DNA of 8,989 bases from DASQDN01 sp035630195 (GTDB taxonomy: Bacteria; Acidobacteriota; Terriglobia; Bryobacterales; Bryobacteraceae), in assembly GCA_035630195.1 (NCBI GenBank), contig DASQLD010000049.1:1-8989 (forward strand), read 5' to 3'. Positions 1 through 6,840 of this stretch are shown here, one piece after another (the stretch's first letter is position 1; each line of letters begins with the position of its first letter). The notes beneath the pieces are model-generated. The model worked only from the letters and a program-made list of their open reading frames with translations, was not told where the DNA came from and did not search any database. The position numbers and the translations under genes were made by a program.

Positions 1-2
1 GG

Positions 3-911
3 ATGCTATCCGGCAGTTTCGAGCGCGCCTGGGAGGAAAGCACCCTCATCGAGCAGAACTCCAACCACGACCCTCATCGTTTTTGGAATGGTCAAAGCTG
101 GGCGGGCAAGCGCGTGATGATCAGATGTCTGCATGGGCTCGGGGACACGATCCAATTCATTCGCTATGCTCCCCTGATCCGCTCTGTGAGCCGGGAACTC
201 ACCGTCCAGGTGCATCCGCAGCTCGTCACGCTAATCGAAGGTGTTCCGGCGATTGATCGCGTTATCACCTGGGATGGCGGCTGTGATCAGGATGATCGAG
301 ACTATTGGGACATTCAAATGGAAGTTACGGAGCTTCCTCGCGCATTCAAAGCGCGAGTGGACTCAGTGCCGGCGGATGTTCCCTATATTTTTATTCCGAA
401 GGAGAGGATCAACTGGAGCCGAAGTCTTCTTGAGGACCGCTCGGGCCTGCATATTGGGCTCGTTTGGGAGGCGGGGGCGTGGAATCCGGGGCGCTCTCTC
501 CCCTTTGAAAGTTTGGAACCTCTTCTAGGCAAGAGCGAGCATACTTTCTACAATCTGCAGAAAGATTCGGACCTGTGCACGAGAACTTCCAACTGGCCCC
601 TACGCGAGCTGGAGGCGCACGCGCGAGACATCCGTGATACCGCAGCGTTGATGCTGCAACTCGACCTAGTTATTACAGTAGATACAATGTCAGCGCATTT
701 GGCCGGCGCGCTTGGCCGTCCGGTTTGGATTCTACTCCCGTATGAGGCCGATTGGCGATGGATGCTGAACCGGTCGGACACACCGTGGTACCCCACCGCC
801 AGGCTTTTCCGGCAAGAAAGACCGGGCGATTGGGGTTCAGCGCTAAGAAAGCTGCTCAACGCGATCACAACACCTACAATCCTCCCCTCATCGTCAGTGC
901 CGCACAAATAA
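3..911 (+). CDS. TPR / glycosyltransferase family 9-like protein, C-terminal part (5' end outside window)
   Basis: The reading frame is open at the left edge; the first full codon is at 3, and the true start is probably upstream. The visible 302 residues begin with LSGSFERAWEES, which resembles the end of the last tetratricopeptide repeat in proteins that fuse TPRs to a heptosyltransferase-like domain. The rest matches that domain: an N-terminal Rossmann half with GLGDTIQF at residues 45-52, a second half with RSLPFESL near 164-171, and the C-terminal signature DLVITVDTMSAHLAGALG at 221-238 followed by a Trp-rich stretch (WRWMLNRSDTPWYP, 251-264). In GT9 enzymes this second region binds the nucleotide sugar. 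Substrate is unknown; TPR members of this group are usually annotated only as tetratricopeptide proteins and are assumed to act in the cytoplasm on glycans or glycoproteins. Family assignment is fairly firm, function is not. It ends 62 bases before the next gene. Confidence 0.75.
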   Translation: MLSGSFERAWEESTLIEQNSNHDPHRFWNGQSWAGKRVMIRCLHGLGDTIQFIRYAPLIRSVSRELTVQVHPQLVTLIEGVPAIDRVITWDGGCDQDDRDYWDIQMEVTELPRAFKARVDSVPADVPYIFIPKERINWSRSLLEDRSGLHIGLVWEAGAWNPGRSLPFESLEPLLGKSEHTFYNLQKDSDLCTRTSNWPLRELEAHARDIRDTAALMLQLDLVITVDTMSAHLAGALGRPVWILLPYEADWRWMLNRSDTPWYPTARLFRQERPGDWGSALRKLLNAITTPTILPSSSVPHK

Positions 912-973
912 GGATTTGCGTTGATCAAGGACATCGATGTCACAATGTCGACTCAGCAGGAGTCATTTAAGGC

Positions 974-1483
974 GTGGCAGAACAGAAGCCGTCGCCCTCG
1001 GCGCGTGAGAATATCGAGACTGTCGTAAGGCTCGAGCGTGAGTTTCTGGAGCAGCGGACGTGGGCTGAACGCCTCGGGGATGGGATTGCAGACTTCGTGG
1101 GCACGATGTCGTTCATCATCGTGCATCTGTTCGCGCTGATCGCATGGGTCGCAATCAACACCGGCAAAGTCGGCGTTCCATTGTTCGATCCCTATCCTTT
1201 TGTGCTTCTGACGATGATCGTTTCGATGGAAGGCGTCCTGCTGGCTACCTTCGTCTTGATGAAACAAAATCGGATGAGTCGGCGGGCTGACCAGCGGAAT
1301 CACCTGAACTTGCAAATCGACCTTCTGGCCGAGAAGGAGATCACCAAAATCCTGCAACTTCAGCGGGCGCTGTGCCAACGGCTAGGCATTCCCGAAGGGG
1401 TAGATGACGAGGTCCGCGAGCTTTCCGAACACACCGCCGTCGACAAACTGGCTCGCGAACTCGCCAAGAAACTACCCCAGTAA
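974..1483 (+). CDS. DUF1003 family inner-membrane protein
   Basis: The product has 169 residues, the normal size for DUF1003 proteins. It has a soluble N-terminus, two predicted membrane helices (about residues 44-62 and 74-96) and a conserved charged stretch directly after the second helix (KQNRMSRRADQRNHLNLQID, 97-116), followed by a helical cytoplasmic tail. This two-helix plus basic/NLxxD layout is the DUF1003 hallmark. No enzymatic function is known for the family and none can be read here. The start is GTG: an in-frame TAA lies at 968-970, so nothing further upstream is possible, and AGGAG at 958-962 gives an 11-base spacing, somewhat long. It may be transcribed together with the preceding gene (62-base gap, same strand), but their functions have no evident link. 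Confidence 0.88.
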   Translation: MAEQKPSPSARENIETVVRLEREFLEQRTWAERLGDGIADFVGTMSFIIVHLFALIAWVAINTGKVGVPLFDPYPFVLLTMIVSMEGVLLATFVLMKQNRMSRRADQRNHLNLQIDLLAEKEITKILQLQRALCQRLGIPEGVDDEVRELSEHTAVDKLARELAKKLPQ

Positions 1484-1544
1484 CCTGCGGCAGGTCGGAG
1501 CACAACGAGAACGCAGGCCGCTTACAACGGTGCACCTCGGGTGC
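1483..1544 (+). terminator. Weak stem-loops in the convergent gap (possible terminator)
   Basis: Two short perfect hairpins lie between the convergent DUF1003 and pflA genes: ACCTG-CGG-CAGGT at 1483-1495, starting at the last base of the stop codon, and GCACC-TCG-GGTGC at 1532-1544. Each has five base pairs and a three-base loop. Neither is followed by a run of T on either strand, so neither is a convincing intrinsic terminator. A terminator is expected here on positional grounds only. Confidence 0.2.
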
Positions 1545-1578
1545 GTTACCAGACCGACAGTGGACGCGACACTGAGCA

Positions 1579-2424
1579 TCAGTAGGCCGAAAGCCCGGCG
1601 GCGCGAAACTTCTCGCAAACACTGTCGACTAGCTCATTGGATGGCGGCTCGATGCCCTGCAGCTTGTACTCTACGCCGAGCCGTTCCCATTTGTGCGCCC
1701 CCAGTTGGTGAAAGGGCAGCACGTCCACGCGTTCGACATTACCCAGGGATCCGGCGAAGGCCGCGATGCGTTCCACATCCTCAGGAACGTCAGTCAGACC
1801 TGGTACCAGGACGAAGCGAAGGGAGATAGGTCTTTTGTGGGCCGCCAAACGACGTGCGAAAGCCAGAACAGGACCGATATCAGTGCCGGTGAGCTGACGA
1901 TGCCGCTCTTCGTCCCAACCTTTGATATCCAGAAGGACCAGATCTATGGTTTCGAGGTCGGCGTCCGTCAGGCGGTTGGCAAGATAGCCGTTGGTGTCCA
2001 GAGCTGTGTGAATACCAAGACCCCGCGCGGCGGAGAAGATCTTGAGGACGAACTTGTGTTGCATTAGGGGCTCGCCGCCGCTGATGGTGAGTCCACCTCG
2101 CATTACTTTCAGCCCTTGCCGATACTTGCTCAATTCCTCGACAGCACGCGCGAGCGGTACTGGTATGCCATTGGTGAGTGTCCATGTGTCGGGATTATGG
2201 CAGTAGAGGCAGCGAAACTGGCAGCCCGTCAGCCACATCACCACACGAACACCAGGTCCGTCAACGGTAGACCCGGTGGTGAATGAATGCACGAAGCCGA
2301 CATCACCCGAAGCGATTGAGGCCCGCACATCCTTCTCGGGAAGATGGCTGGCGAGATTGACCCGGAGTTCGAACGGATTCTTTGCCGTTAATGGTACCTG
2401 GCCCAGTTCATCGCTCGCACTCAT
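1579..2424 (-). CDS. pflA: Pyruvate formate-lyase activating enzyme (radical SAM)
   Basis: PflA cleaves S-adenosylmethionine with a [4Fe-4S] cluster and abstracts a hydrogen from a glycine of PflB, creating the stable glycyl radical that PflB needs. The cluster motif CxxxCxxC is present at Cys68, Cys72 and Cys75 (GCQFRCLYCHN). Other family marks are TVDGPGVR (53-60), SGGEP (115-119), LDTNGY (142-147), LLDIK (164-168) and VLPFHQLGAHKW (235-246). The preferred start is the ATG at 2424, one base after the pflB stop (TGA-T-ATG); GTG at 2475 and ATG at 2460 would overlap the end of pflB. This gives 281 residues against about 246 in E. coli, the excess being an N-terminal extension of about 40 residues before the GFVHSF strand. 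Tight linkage to pflB fixes the partner. It should be cytoplasmic and active only without oxygen. Confidence 0.94.
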   Translation of the reverse strand: MSASDELGQVPLTAKNPFELRVNLASHLPEKDVRASIASGDVGFVHSFTTGSTVDGPGVRVVMWLTGCQFRCLYCHNPDTWTLTNGIPVPLARAVEELSKYRQGLKVMRGGLTISGGEPLMQHKFVLKIFSAARGLGIHTALDTNGYLANRLTDADLETIDLVLLDIKGWDEERHRQLTGTDIGPVLAFARRLAAHKRPISLRFVLVPGLTDVPEDVERIAAFAGSLGNVERVDVLPFHQLGAHKWERLGVEYKLQGIEPPSNELVDSVCEKFRAAGLSAY

Positions 2425-2425
2425 A

Positions 2426-4690
2426 TCAGACCGATCCGTGGAAAGTCCGGTTGATGACATCCATCTGCTGCTCACGGCTCAACCGCACAAAATTAACCGC
2501 GTATCCCGAAACACGGATCGTAAGTTGCGGATACTTCTCGGGATGATCCATCGCATCCATCAGCGTCTCCCGATTCAAAACGTTGACGTTCATGTGGAAG
2601 CCCGTAGCGCCGAAGAAGGCATCGAGCATGCCGGTTAGATTCTGAATCCGGTCCTTCTCGATCCGTCCTAGCCCTTGCGGCACCATCGAAGCGGTGAGTG
2701 AGATACCGTCCGCCGCATCGCGGTACGGGATTTTGGCGACTGACGCAGCTGAGGCATGCAGCCCGTGTTTATCCCGGCCATGCATCGGGTTTGCGCCGGG
2801 GGCAAACGGCTCGCCACGTCGGCGGCCATCCGGCGTGTCGCCCGTGTTCTTGCCATACACAACGTTCGAGGTGATAGTAAGAACCGACTGAGTATGCAGC
2901 GCGCGGCGATAGGTCGGATACTTTCTGAGCTTGTTCATGAATGTGCTAACCACCCACGTTGCCAGATGATCCACGCGGTTATCGTTGTTACCGAACTGGG
3001 GAGAGTCACCTTCTGTTTCATAGCTCGTGATTAGTCCGGTTTCGTCCCGTATTACACGAACCCGCGCGTACTTGATTGCCGAGAGACTGTCGGCAATCAC
3101 GGACAGTCCCGCGATGCCGAACGCCATCGTTCGCAGAGGCGAGTAGTCATGCAGCGCCATTTCTATTCGCTCGTAGGCGTATTTGTCGTGCATGTAGTGA
3201 ATGATGTTCATAGCGTTGACATATACACGCGCCAACCACTCCATCATCCCTTCGAATTTGTCGATTACGTCGTCAAACTCGAGATAGTCGTCTGCCACGG
3301 GCGGGCCGATCGGGCCCACCTGCTCGCCGCTGATCTCGTCACGACCGCCGTTGATGGCATACAGGAGACACTTGGCCAGGTTTGCCCTGGCCCCGAAAAA
3401 TTGCATCTGTTTACCGATCAGCATTGGCGACACACAACAAGCGATGGCGCCATCGTCTCCCCAACTGCGGCGCATGATTTCATCGCTCTCGAACTGAATC
3501 GAGCTTGTGTCAATGGCGACCTTCGAGGAAAAGTTACGGAAGTGCTCCGGCATTTGAGGGGAATACCAGATCGTCAAGTTCGGCTCCGGCGCGGGCCCGA
3601 GATTGTATAAAGTTTGCAGGAATCGAAAGCTGGTCTTGGTGACCAGCGAGCGGCCGTCGTCGCCCATACCGCCAATGGACTCCGTCACCCAGGTTGGATC
3701 GCCGGCAAACAGCTCGTCATATTCCGGTGTGCGCAGAAACCGCACGATGCGAAGCTTGATAACGAAATCGTCGACGATTTCCTGCGCCTGCTCCTCAGTA
3801 AGGACGCCCGTTGCCAGATCCCGTTCGAAATAGATGTCGAGAAAGGTTGAAGTACGGCCGAGGGACATAGCCGCCCCATTCTGCTCTTTCACGGCGGCGA
3901 GGTAGCCGAAATACAACCATTGCACAGCTTCCTGCGCGGTGCGAGCCGGAACAGAAACATCGAAACCATACCGGGACGCCATTTCCTTGAGTTCCTGGAG
4001 CGCCCGGATTTGCTCGCTCAATTCCTCGCGGTCGCGGATGATCTCATCGGTCGACATCTCCCGATCGAGGTCGGTTTTTTCCCGTTTCTTCTGCTCAATG
4101 AGCCGCACCACACCATAAAGGGCAAGACGCCGATAGTCGCCAATAATGCGTCCACGACCATAGGCGTCCGGCAATCCGGTGAGTATGTGCGAGCTTCGGC
4201 AGCGTCTGACGTCGGCGGTATACGCGTCAAAGACACCCTCGTTGTGTGTTTTGCGATACTTCGTGAATGTCTCGGCTACAACCGGATCGACCTTATAGCC
4301 ATACGCCTTGAGGGCATTGGCAATCATCCGGTAGCCGCCGTTCGGCATGATGGCTCGTTTCAGCGGAGCCTCGGTTTGCAGACCGACGATCAGCTCGTTT
4401 TCGCGATCGATGTAGCCGGGATCGTGCGCGGTGATCGAGCTCGGAATCTGGGAAACGTCCAGCACACCTTTTTTTCGTTCTTCCACGAACAGCTCATTCA
4501 GCCGTTCCCATAACTTTTTTGTGCGTTCGGTTGCTGAGGCAAGAAACGACGAATCGCCCTCATAGGGCTTATAGTTCTGCTGGATGAAGTCGCGGACATT
4601 GATCTCTTTCTGCCAGATGCCAGAACGAAAGCCCGGCCAAGGAGCCTTCACCTCTTCCTTAGCCAATTCGTTCCCTATTGTCGTCGCCAT
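2426..4690 (-). CDS. pflB: Formate C-acetyltransferase (pyruvate formate-lyase)
   Basis: This glycyl-radical enzyme converts pyruvate and CoA to acetyl-CoA and formate in anaerobic metabolism. The 754-residue product is full length (E. coli 759) and similar to it throughout. The catalytic cysteine pair is at Cys418-Cys419 (AIACCVSPM), and the radical-bearing glycine is Gly729 in RVSGYAV, 26 residues from the end. Other highly conserved blocks are GLQTEAPLKR (103-112), TGLPDAYGRGRIIGDYRR (171-188), GRTSTFLD (278-285), ESIGGMG (337-343) and the TPDGRR/GANPMHGRD region. It is a true PFL and not a glycerol or diol dehydratase-type relative, because it keeps the double cysteine and closely follows PflB at both ends. 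The start at 4690 is supported by a strong ribosome-binding site. pflA follows after one base. No frameshift or missing key residue was seen. Confidence 0.98.
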   Translation of the reverse strand: MATTIGNELAKEEVKAPWPGFRSGIWQKEINVRDFIQQNYKPYEGDSSFLASATERTKKLWERLNELFVEERKKGVLDVSQIPSSITAHDPGYIDRENELIVGLQTEAPLKRAIMPNGGYRMIANALKAYGYKVDPVVAETFTKYRKTHNEGVFDAYTADVRRCRSSHILTGLPDAYGRGRIIGDYRRLALYGVVRLIEQKKREKTDLDREMSTDEIIRDREELSEQIRALQELKEMASRYGFDVSVPARTAQEAVQWLYFGYLAAVKEQNGAAMSLGRTSTFLDIYFERDLATGVLTEEQAQEIVDDFVIKLRIVRFLRTPEYDELFAGDPTWVTESIGGMGDDGRSLVTKTSFRFLQTLYNLGPAPEPNLTIWYSPQMPEHFRNFSSKVAIDTSSIQFESDEIMRRSWGDDGAIACCVSPMLIGKQMQFFGARANLAKCLLYAINGGRDEISGEQVGPIGPPVADDYLEFDDVIDKFEGMMEWLARVYVNAMNIIHYMHDKYAYERIEMALHDYSPLRTMAFGIAGLSVIADSLSAIKYARVRVIRDETGLITSYETEGDSPQFGNNDNRVDHLATWVVSTFMNKLRKYPTYRRALHTQSVLTITSNVVYGKNTGDTPDGRRRGEPFAPGANPMHGRDKHGLHASAASVAKIPYRDAADGISLTASMVPQGLGRIEKDRIQNLTGMLDAFFGATGFHMNVNVLNRETLMDAMDHPEKYPQLTIRVSGYAVNFVRLSREQQMDVINRTFHGSV

Positions 4691-4695
4691 CGTTA

Positions 4696-4703
4696 CCTTC
4701 CTT
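4696..4703 (-). promoter_or_regulatory. Strong ribosome-binding site of pflB
   Basis: Read on the minus strand, AAGGAAGG lies five bases before the pflB ATG. This supports the start at 4690 and suggests high expression. By contrast, pflA has no clear Shine-Dalgarno sequence of its own and probably depends on ribosomes finishing pflB. Confidence 0.75.
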
Positions 4704-4775
4704 TTGCATTAAGTTGCTGCCACGCACGCATAGTTTGCCGCAGGAGCAGCACACGCCCGTTGTCAGTCAACCACT

Positions 4776-4789
4776 TCGATCGTGATCAG
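4776..4789 (-). promoter_or_regulatory. FNR/CRP-family-like operator upstream of pflB
   Basis: On the minus strand the sequence is CTGAT-CACG-ATCGA, matching the FNR consensus TTGAT-N4-ATCAA at 8 of 10 positions with correct spacing. It lies 85-99 bases upstream of the pflB start, a usual place for an activator site. pfl operons are classic FNR targets in other bacteria. I could not find good -35/-10 boxes at a fixed distance from it, so this remains a motif-based suggestion. Confidence 0.33.
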
Positions 4790-4804
4790 AACGCGTCCAC
4801 GCCG

Positions 4805-4820
4805 CCTCGCAGGCGCGAGG
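4805..4820 (-). other. GC-rich stem-loop between the serine dehydratase gene and pflB
   Basis: CCTCGC and GCGAGG form a perfect six-base-pair stem with a four-base loop, about 40 bases after the stop of the upstream serine dehydratase gene. No T-run follows on the minus strand, so it is not a standard intrinsic terminator. It could attenuate read-through or protect the end of the upstream transcript. The FNR-like site lies just downstream of it. Confidence 0.3.
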
Positions 4821-4861
4821 GGAAATACGGCATGATGCGGCGTCGTCCGCCCAGGCTTCTC

Positions 4862-6469
4862 TCAACAGAGCACGAGCGAGACTGCCAATCCGCCTTCGGA
4901 AGTCTCTTTGTACTTCGAGTTCATCTCTCTGGCGGTGAGCGCCATCGCGTTGACCGTCGTGTCGAAATCCACGCGGCGATCAATTGCAACTTCATTGCTC
5001 GCGATCATGAAGCCTGTCCATGCCTTTACGGCGCCAAAGGCGCACCTCTCAATGCATGGCACTTGTACGAACCCGGCGACCGGATCGCACGTCATGCCAA
5101 GGTGATGCTGAAGCGACGATTCGGCGGCATTGGCCACAACCAGATTAGGCATGTCGTGCGCTTGGGCAATCAGTGCCGCTCCCATAGCCGAGGCAACGCC
5201 AATCTCTGCCTGACAGCCACCCTCCGCTCCGGACAGTGTTGCGTTGTGTTTGCACAGGTAACCTATAGCCGCTGCGGCGAGGAAACCGTTCCGTATCTTC
5301 TCTTGCGGCAGCTTGCGGCCGCCCTCACCCAGCATATAGACCAGCGCCGGCATCACACCCGCCGAACCACCGGTCGGCGCGGTGACAACCAGATGCCCGC
5401 GGCCGTTTTCTTCCGATCCAGCCAGGGCATACGCCGACAGCACGCCTACACCGCGTTGCTTCTCGTACTTGTCGTCCATGGCGCGCTTGTATACCTCACC
5501 CGCCTTGGTTTTGAGCTTAATGGGCCCAGGTAAAGTTCCGGAAGGAGCGCTCAATCCGGATTTAACAATAGCGACCATCGCCCCGGAGATCTTATCGATG
5601 AAGGCGTTGATTTCCGCCTCGCTCTTGCCGGAAACGATCATCTCGTTTGCCATTACGACCTGCGCGATCGACAGCTTGTCCTTCTCGCCGTGCGCCAGTA
5701 GCTCCTTCATCGTCGAATACGGGTATTTAGGCTGCCCTTTCTTGGGCGGCTGATATCCCTTCCATTCGATGAATCCTCCGCCAACGGAATAGTACTCAAG
5801 CTCATGGATCACGGAGTCTCCGCCCATCAGCTTGCAAGTCATCGTATTGGGGTGTGGAAAGTCTCCTTTTGGGGAGTCGTAGATGATGTCTTTCAGCGAG
5901 ACGTTAAGTGTTTTGTCACCGAGCTTTACTGGAAAACTCTGATCGGGTTTGGATGCCAGGCTATCGAGGAATGCCGGTTCGACGGTCGCCGGTTCTTTGC
6001 CGACAATCCCGGCTAAAGAGGCTCTTTCCGTGCCGTGTCCTTTGCCTGTGGCGCTGAGGCTTCCGAAAAGATGGACTTTGAGAGCGGTTGCTTTGGCGAG
6101 TTGATCCGGCGGCAGCTTGGCACAGCGCAGGTAGAAATCGTAGGTGATGCGCATCGGGCCGATAGTATGCGAGCTGGAGGGCCCAGGACCAACTTTGTAG
6201 AACTCGTGAAGGACAGTCATAACCGGTCCTTTTGACTTCTTCACAACCTCCAGGTCAGGTGACAGATTGACCGATGGTTTTTGGGGCGCCGTTGCGGCTG
6301 CGGTCTTATCCTTCTCGGAAATCGAGCAGCCGGTGATCACCGCCGCCGAACTGATGACGGCGCTGCGCATCATGAATGACCGGCGGTCCACGCCAGCAGG
6401 ATGATCGTTCACGTGCAGTTCCTCTGCTGACAGAAGAACCCTCTTATCTCCAGCCTTCTCAGACTTCAT
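4862..6469 (-). CDS. sdaA: L-serine dehydratase (iron-sulfur, single chain) with an N-terminal Tat/lipoprotein-like signal
   Basis: The reaction is L-serine to pyruvate plus ammonia, using a catalytic [4Fe-4S] cluster. Both domains are fused: the beta-type domain begins near residue 84 with PGPSSSHTIGPM at 95-106, and the alpha-type domain carries TAPTGGSAG (363-371), SGAEGGCQAE (413-422) and MTCDPVAG...VPCIER (459-475). Expected cluster cysteines are Cys419, Cys461 and Cys472; the protein also ends in Cys535, matching the C-terminal cysteine tail known as a cluster ligand in the Legionella enzyme. Length is 535, about 80 more than typical members. The extra N-terminus has Arg29-Arg30-Ser-Phe-Met, a hydrophobic stretch and VITGC (44-48), that is, a Tat motif plus lipobox. 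The start at 6469 is set by AAAGGAG five bases upstream; ATG/6520 lacks this. Chemistry is secure; location outside the cytoplasm is inferred and would be unusual. Confidence 0.92.
   Translation of the reverse strand: MKSEKAGDKRVLLSAEELHVNDHPAGVDRRSFMMRSAVISSAAVITGCSISEKDKTAAATAPQKPSVNLSPDLEVVKKSKGPVMTVLHEFYKVGPGPSSSHTIGPMRITYDFYLRCAKLPPDQLAKATALKVHLFGSLSATGKGHGTERASLAGIVGKEPATVEPAFLDSLASKPDQSFPVKLGDKTLNVSLKDIIYDSPKGDFPHPNTMTCKLMGGDSVIHELEYYSVGGGFIEWKGYQPPKKGQPKYPYSTMKELLAHGEKDKLSIAQVVMANEMIVSGKSEAEINAFIDKISGAMVAIVKSGLSAPSGTLPGPIKLKTKAGEVYKRAMDDKYEKQRGVGVLSAYALAGSEENGRGHLVVTAPTGGSAGVMPALVYMLGEGGRKLPQEKIRNGFLAAAAIGYLCKHNATLSGAEGGCQAEIGVASAMGAALIAQAHDMPNLVVANAAESSLQHHLGMTCDPVAGFVQVPCIERCAFGAVKAWTGFMIASNEVAIDRRVDFDTTVNAMALTAREMNSKYKETSEGGLAVSLVLC
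6218..6233 (-). promoter_or_regulatory. Possible internal ribosome-binding site and start (Met84) within the serine dehydratase gene
   Basis: On the minus strand, AAAAGGA is followed by six bases and then ATG at 6220-6218 (Met84). Met84 lies where ordinary cytoplasmic serine dehydratases begin, just before HEFYKVGPGPSSSH. Initiation here would give a 452-residue enzyme without the signal. The purine run comes from Lys-Gly codons, so it may be chance. Confidence 0.3.
6326..6385 (-). other. Twin-arginine signal and lipobox coding segment
   Basis: These codons give residues 29-48 of the serine dehydratase: Arg-Arg-Ser-Phe-Met-Met-Arg, then a moderately hydrophobic Ala/Val/Ile/Ser stretch ending in Val-Ile-Thr-Gly-Cys. 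RRxFM is close to the Tat consensus (S/T)RRxFLK, with Asp in place of Ser/Thr. The Gly-Cys ending fits signal peptidase II cleavage with Cys48 lipidated; the next residue is Ser, not the Asp retention signal known from enterobacteria. The 28-residue stretch before the arginines is long for a signal peptide. Confidence 0.65.
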
Positions 6470-6840
6470 AGTTGCTCCTTTCGCGGTCTCCATCGGAATT
6501 GCACGTTGCGGACATTCCATAAGGAACGGGTCGGTATCGAACGTCCGTCGGTATTTTCTGGGCGCCCCAAGGTTTGCCCAGATCGGCTGCTACGACTGAT
6601 TTTCCGGCGCACTGTGCGAACTTCCGTTTGGGGGCATGATGATGCCTAGAGAAGGCGCGCTTTATTTTTTCGGATATATTGCGAATTCTTGTTGCGGGCA
6701 GCAGAAAACCGATCGCCGTTGGAGCCCAAGTCTCATCGATGGAGCACGCGACTGCCTCTGACTTACACGGATTCGACAAAAATTAACGCTCTGCTTGCGT
6801 GGTTAGCATCTTGTCTCAGCGATGGGACTCGGGAGGCAAC
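6470..6840. other. Divergent intergenic region between the serine dehydratase and DUF3300 genes
   Basis: No gene was recognised in these 371 bases. The serine dehydratase ribosome-binding site (AAAGGAG, minus strand, 6475-6481) lies at one end and that of the DUF3300 gene (GGGAGG, plus strand, 6831-6836) at the other. Promoters for both directions should be here. The most AT-rich part is 6661-6690, with TATATT at 6675-6680 as a possible -10 element, but no good -35 hexamer is correctly spaced on either strand. A hairpin (GGGCAT-GATG-ATGCCT, 6632-6647, one G-T pair) precedes a T-rich run at 6661-6670 by 13 bases, too far for a standard terminator. No clear operator repeat was seen. Confidence 0.5.

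Noticed and set aside
921..928. TTGATCAA palindrome before the DUF1003 gene as an FNR site
   Set aside because: The half-sites overlap without the four-base spacer that FNR needs; an eight-base palindrome is not significant alone.
2422..2475. Upstream pflA starts (GTG at 2475, ATG at 2460)
   Set aside because: They would overlap the conserved end of pflB by up to 50 bases, add residues with no family match and have no better ribosome-binding site than the ATG at 2424.
3920..4513. Open frame of 197 codons on the + strand inside pflB
   Set aside because: It is antisense to a gene with strong protein-level identity, shows no recognisable domain, and similar frames occur throughout the GC-rich genes here.
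4760..5533. Open frame of 257 codons on the + strand inside the serine dehydratase gene
   Set aside because: Antisense shadow of the conserved C-terminal half of the enzyme; Arg/His-rich composition typical of a non-coding frame.
6459..6779. Minus-strand frame of 106 codons in the divergent intergenic region
   Set aside because: No recognisable motif, overlaps the serine dehydratase start and its ribosome-binding site, and lies where promoters are expected.
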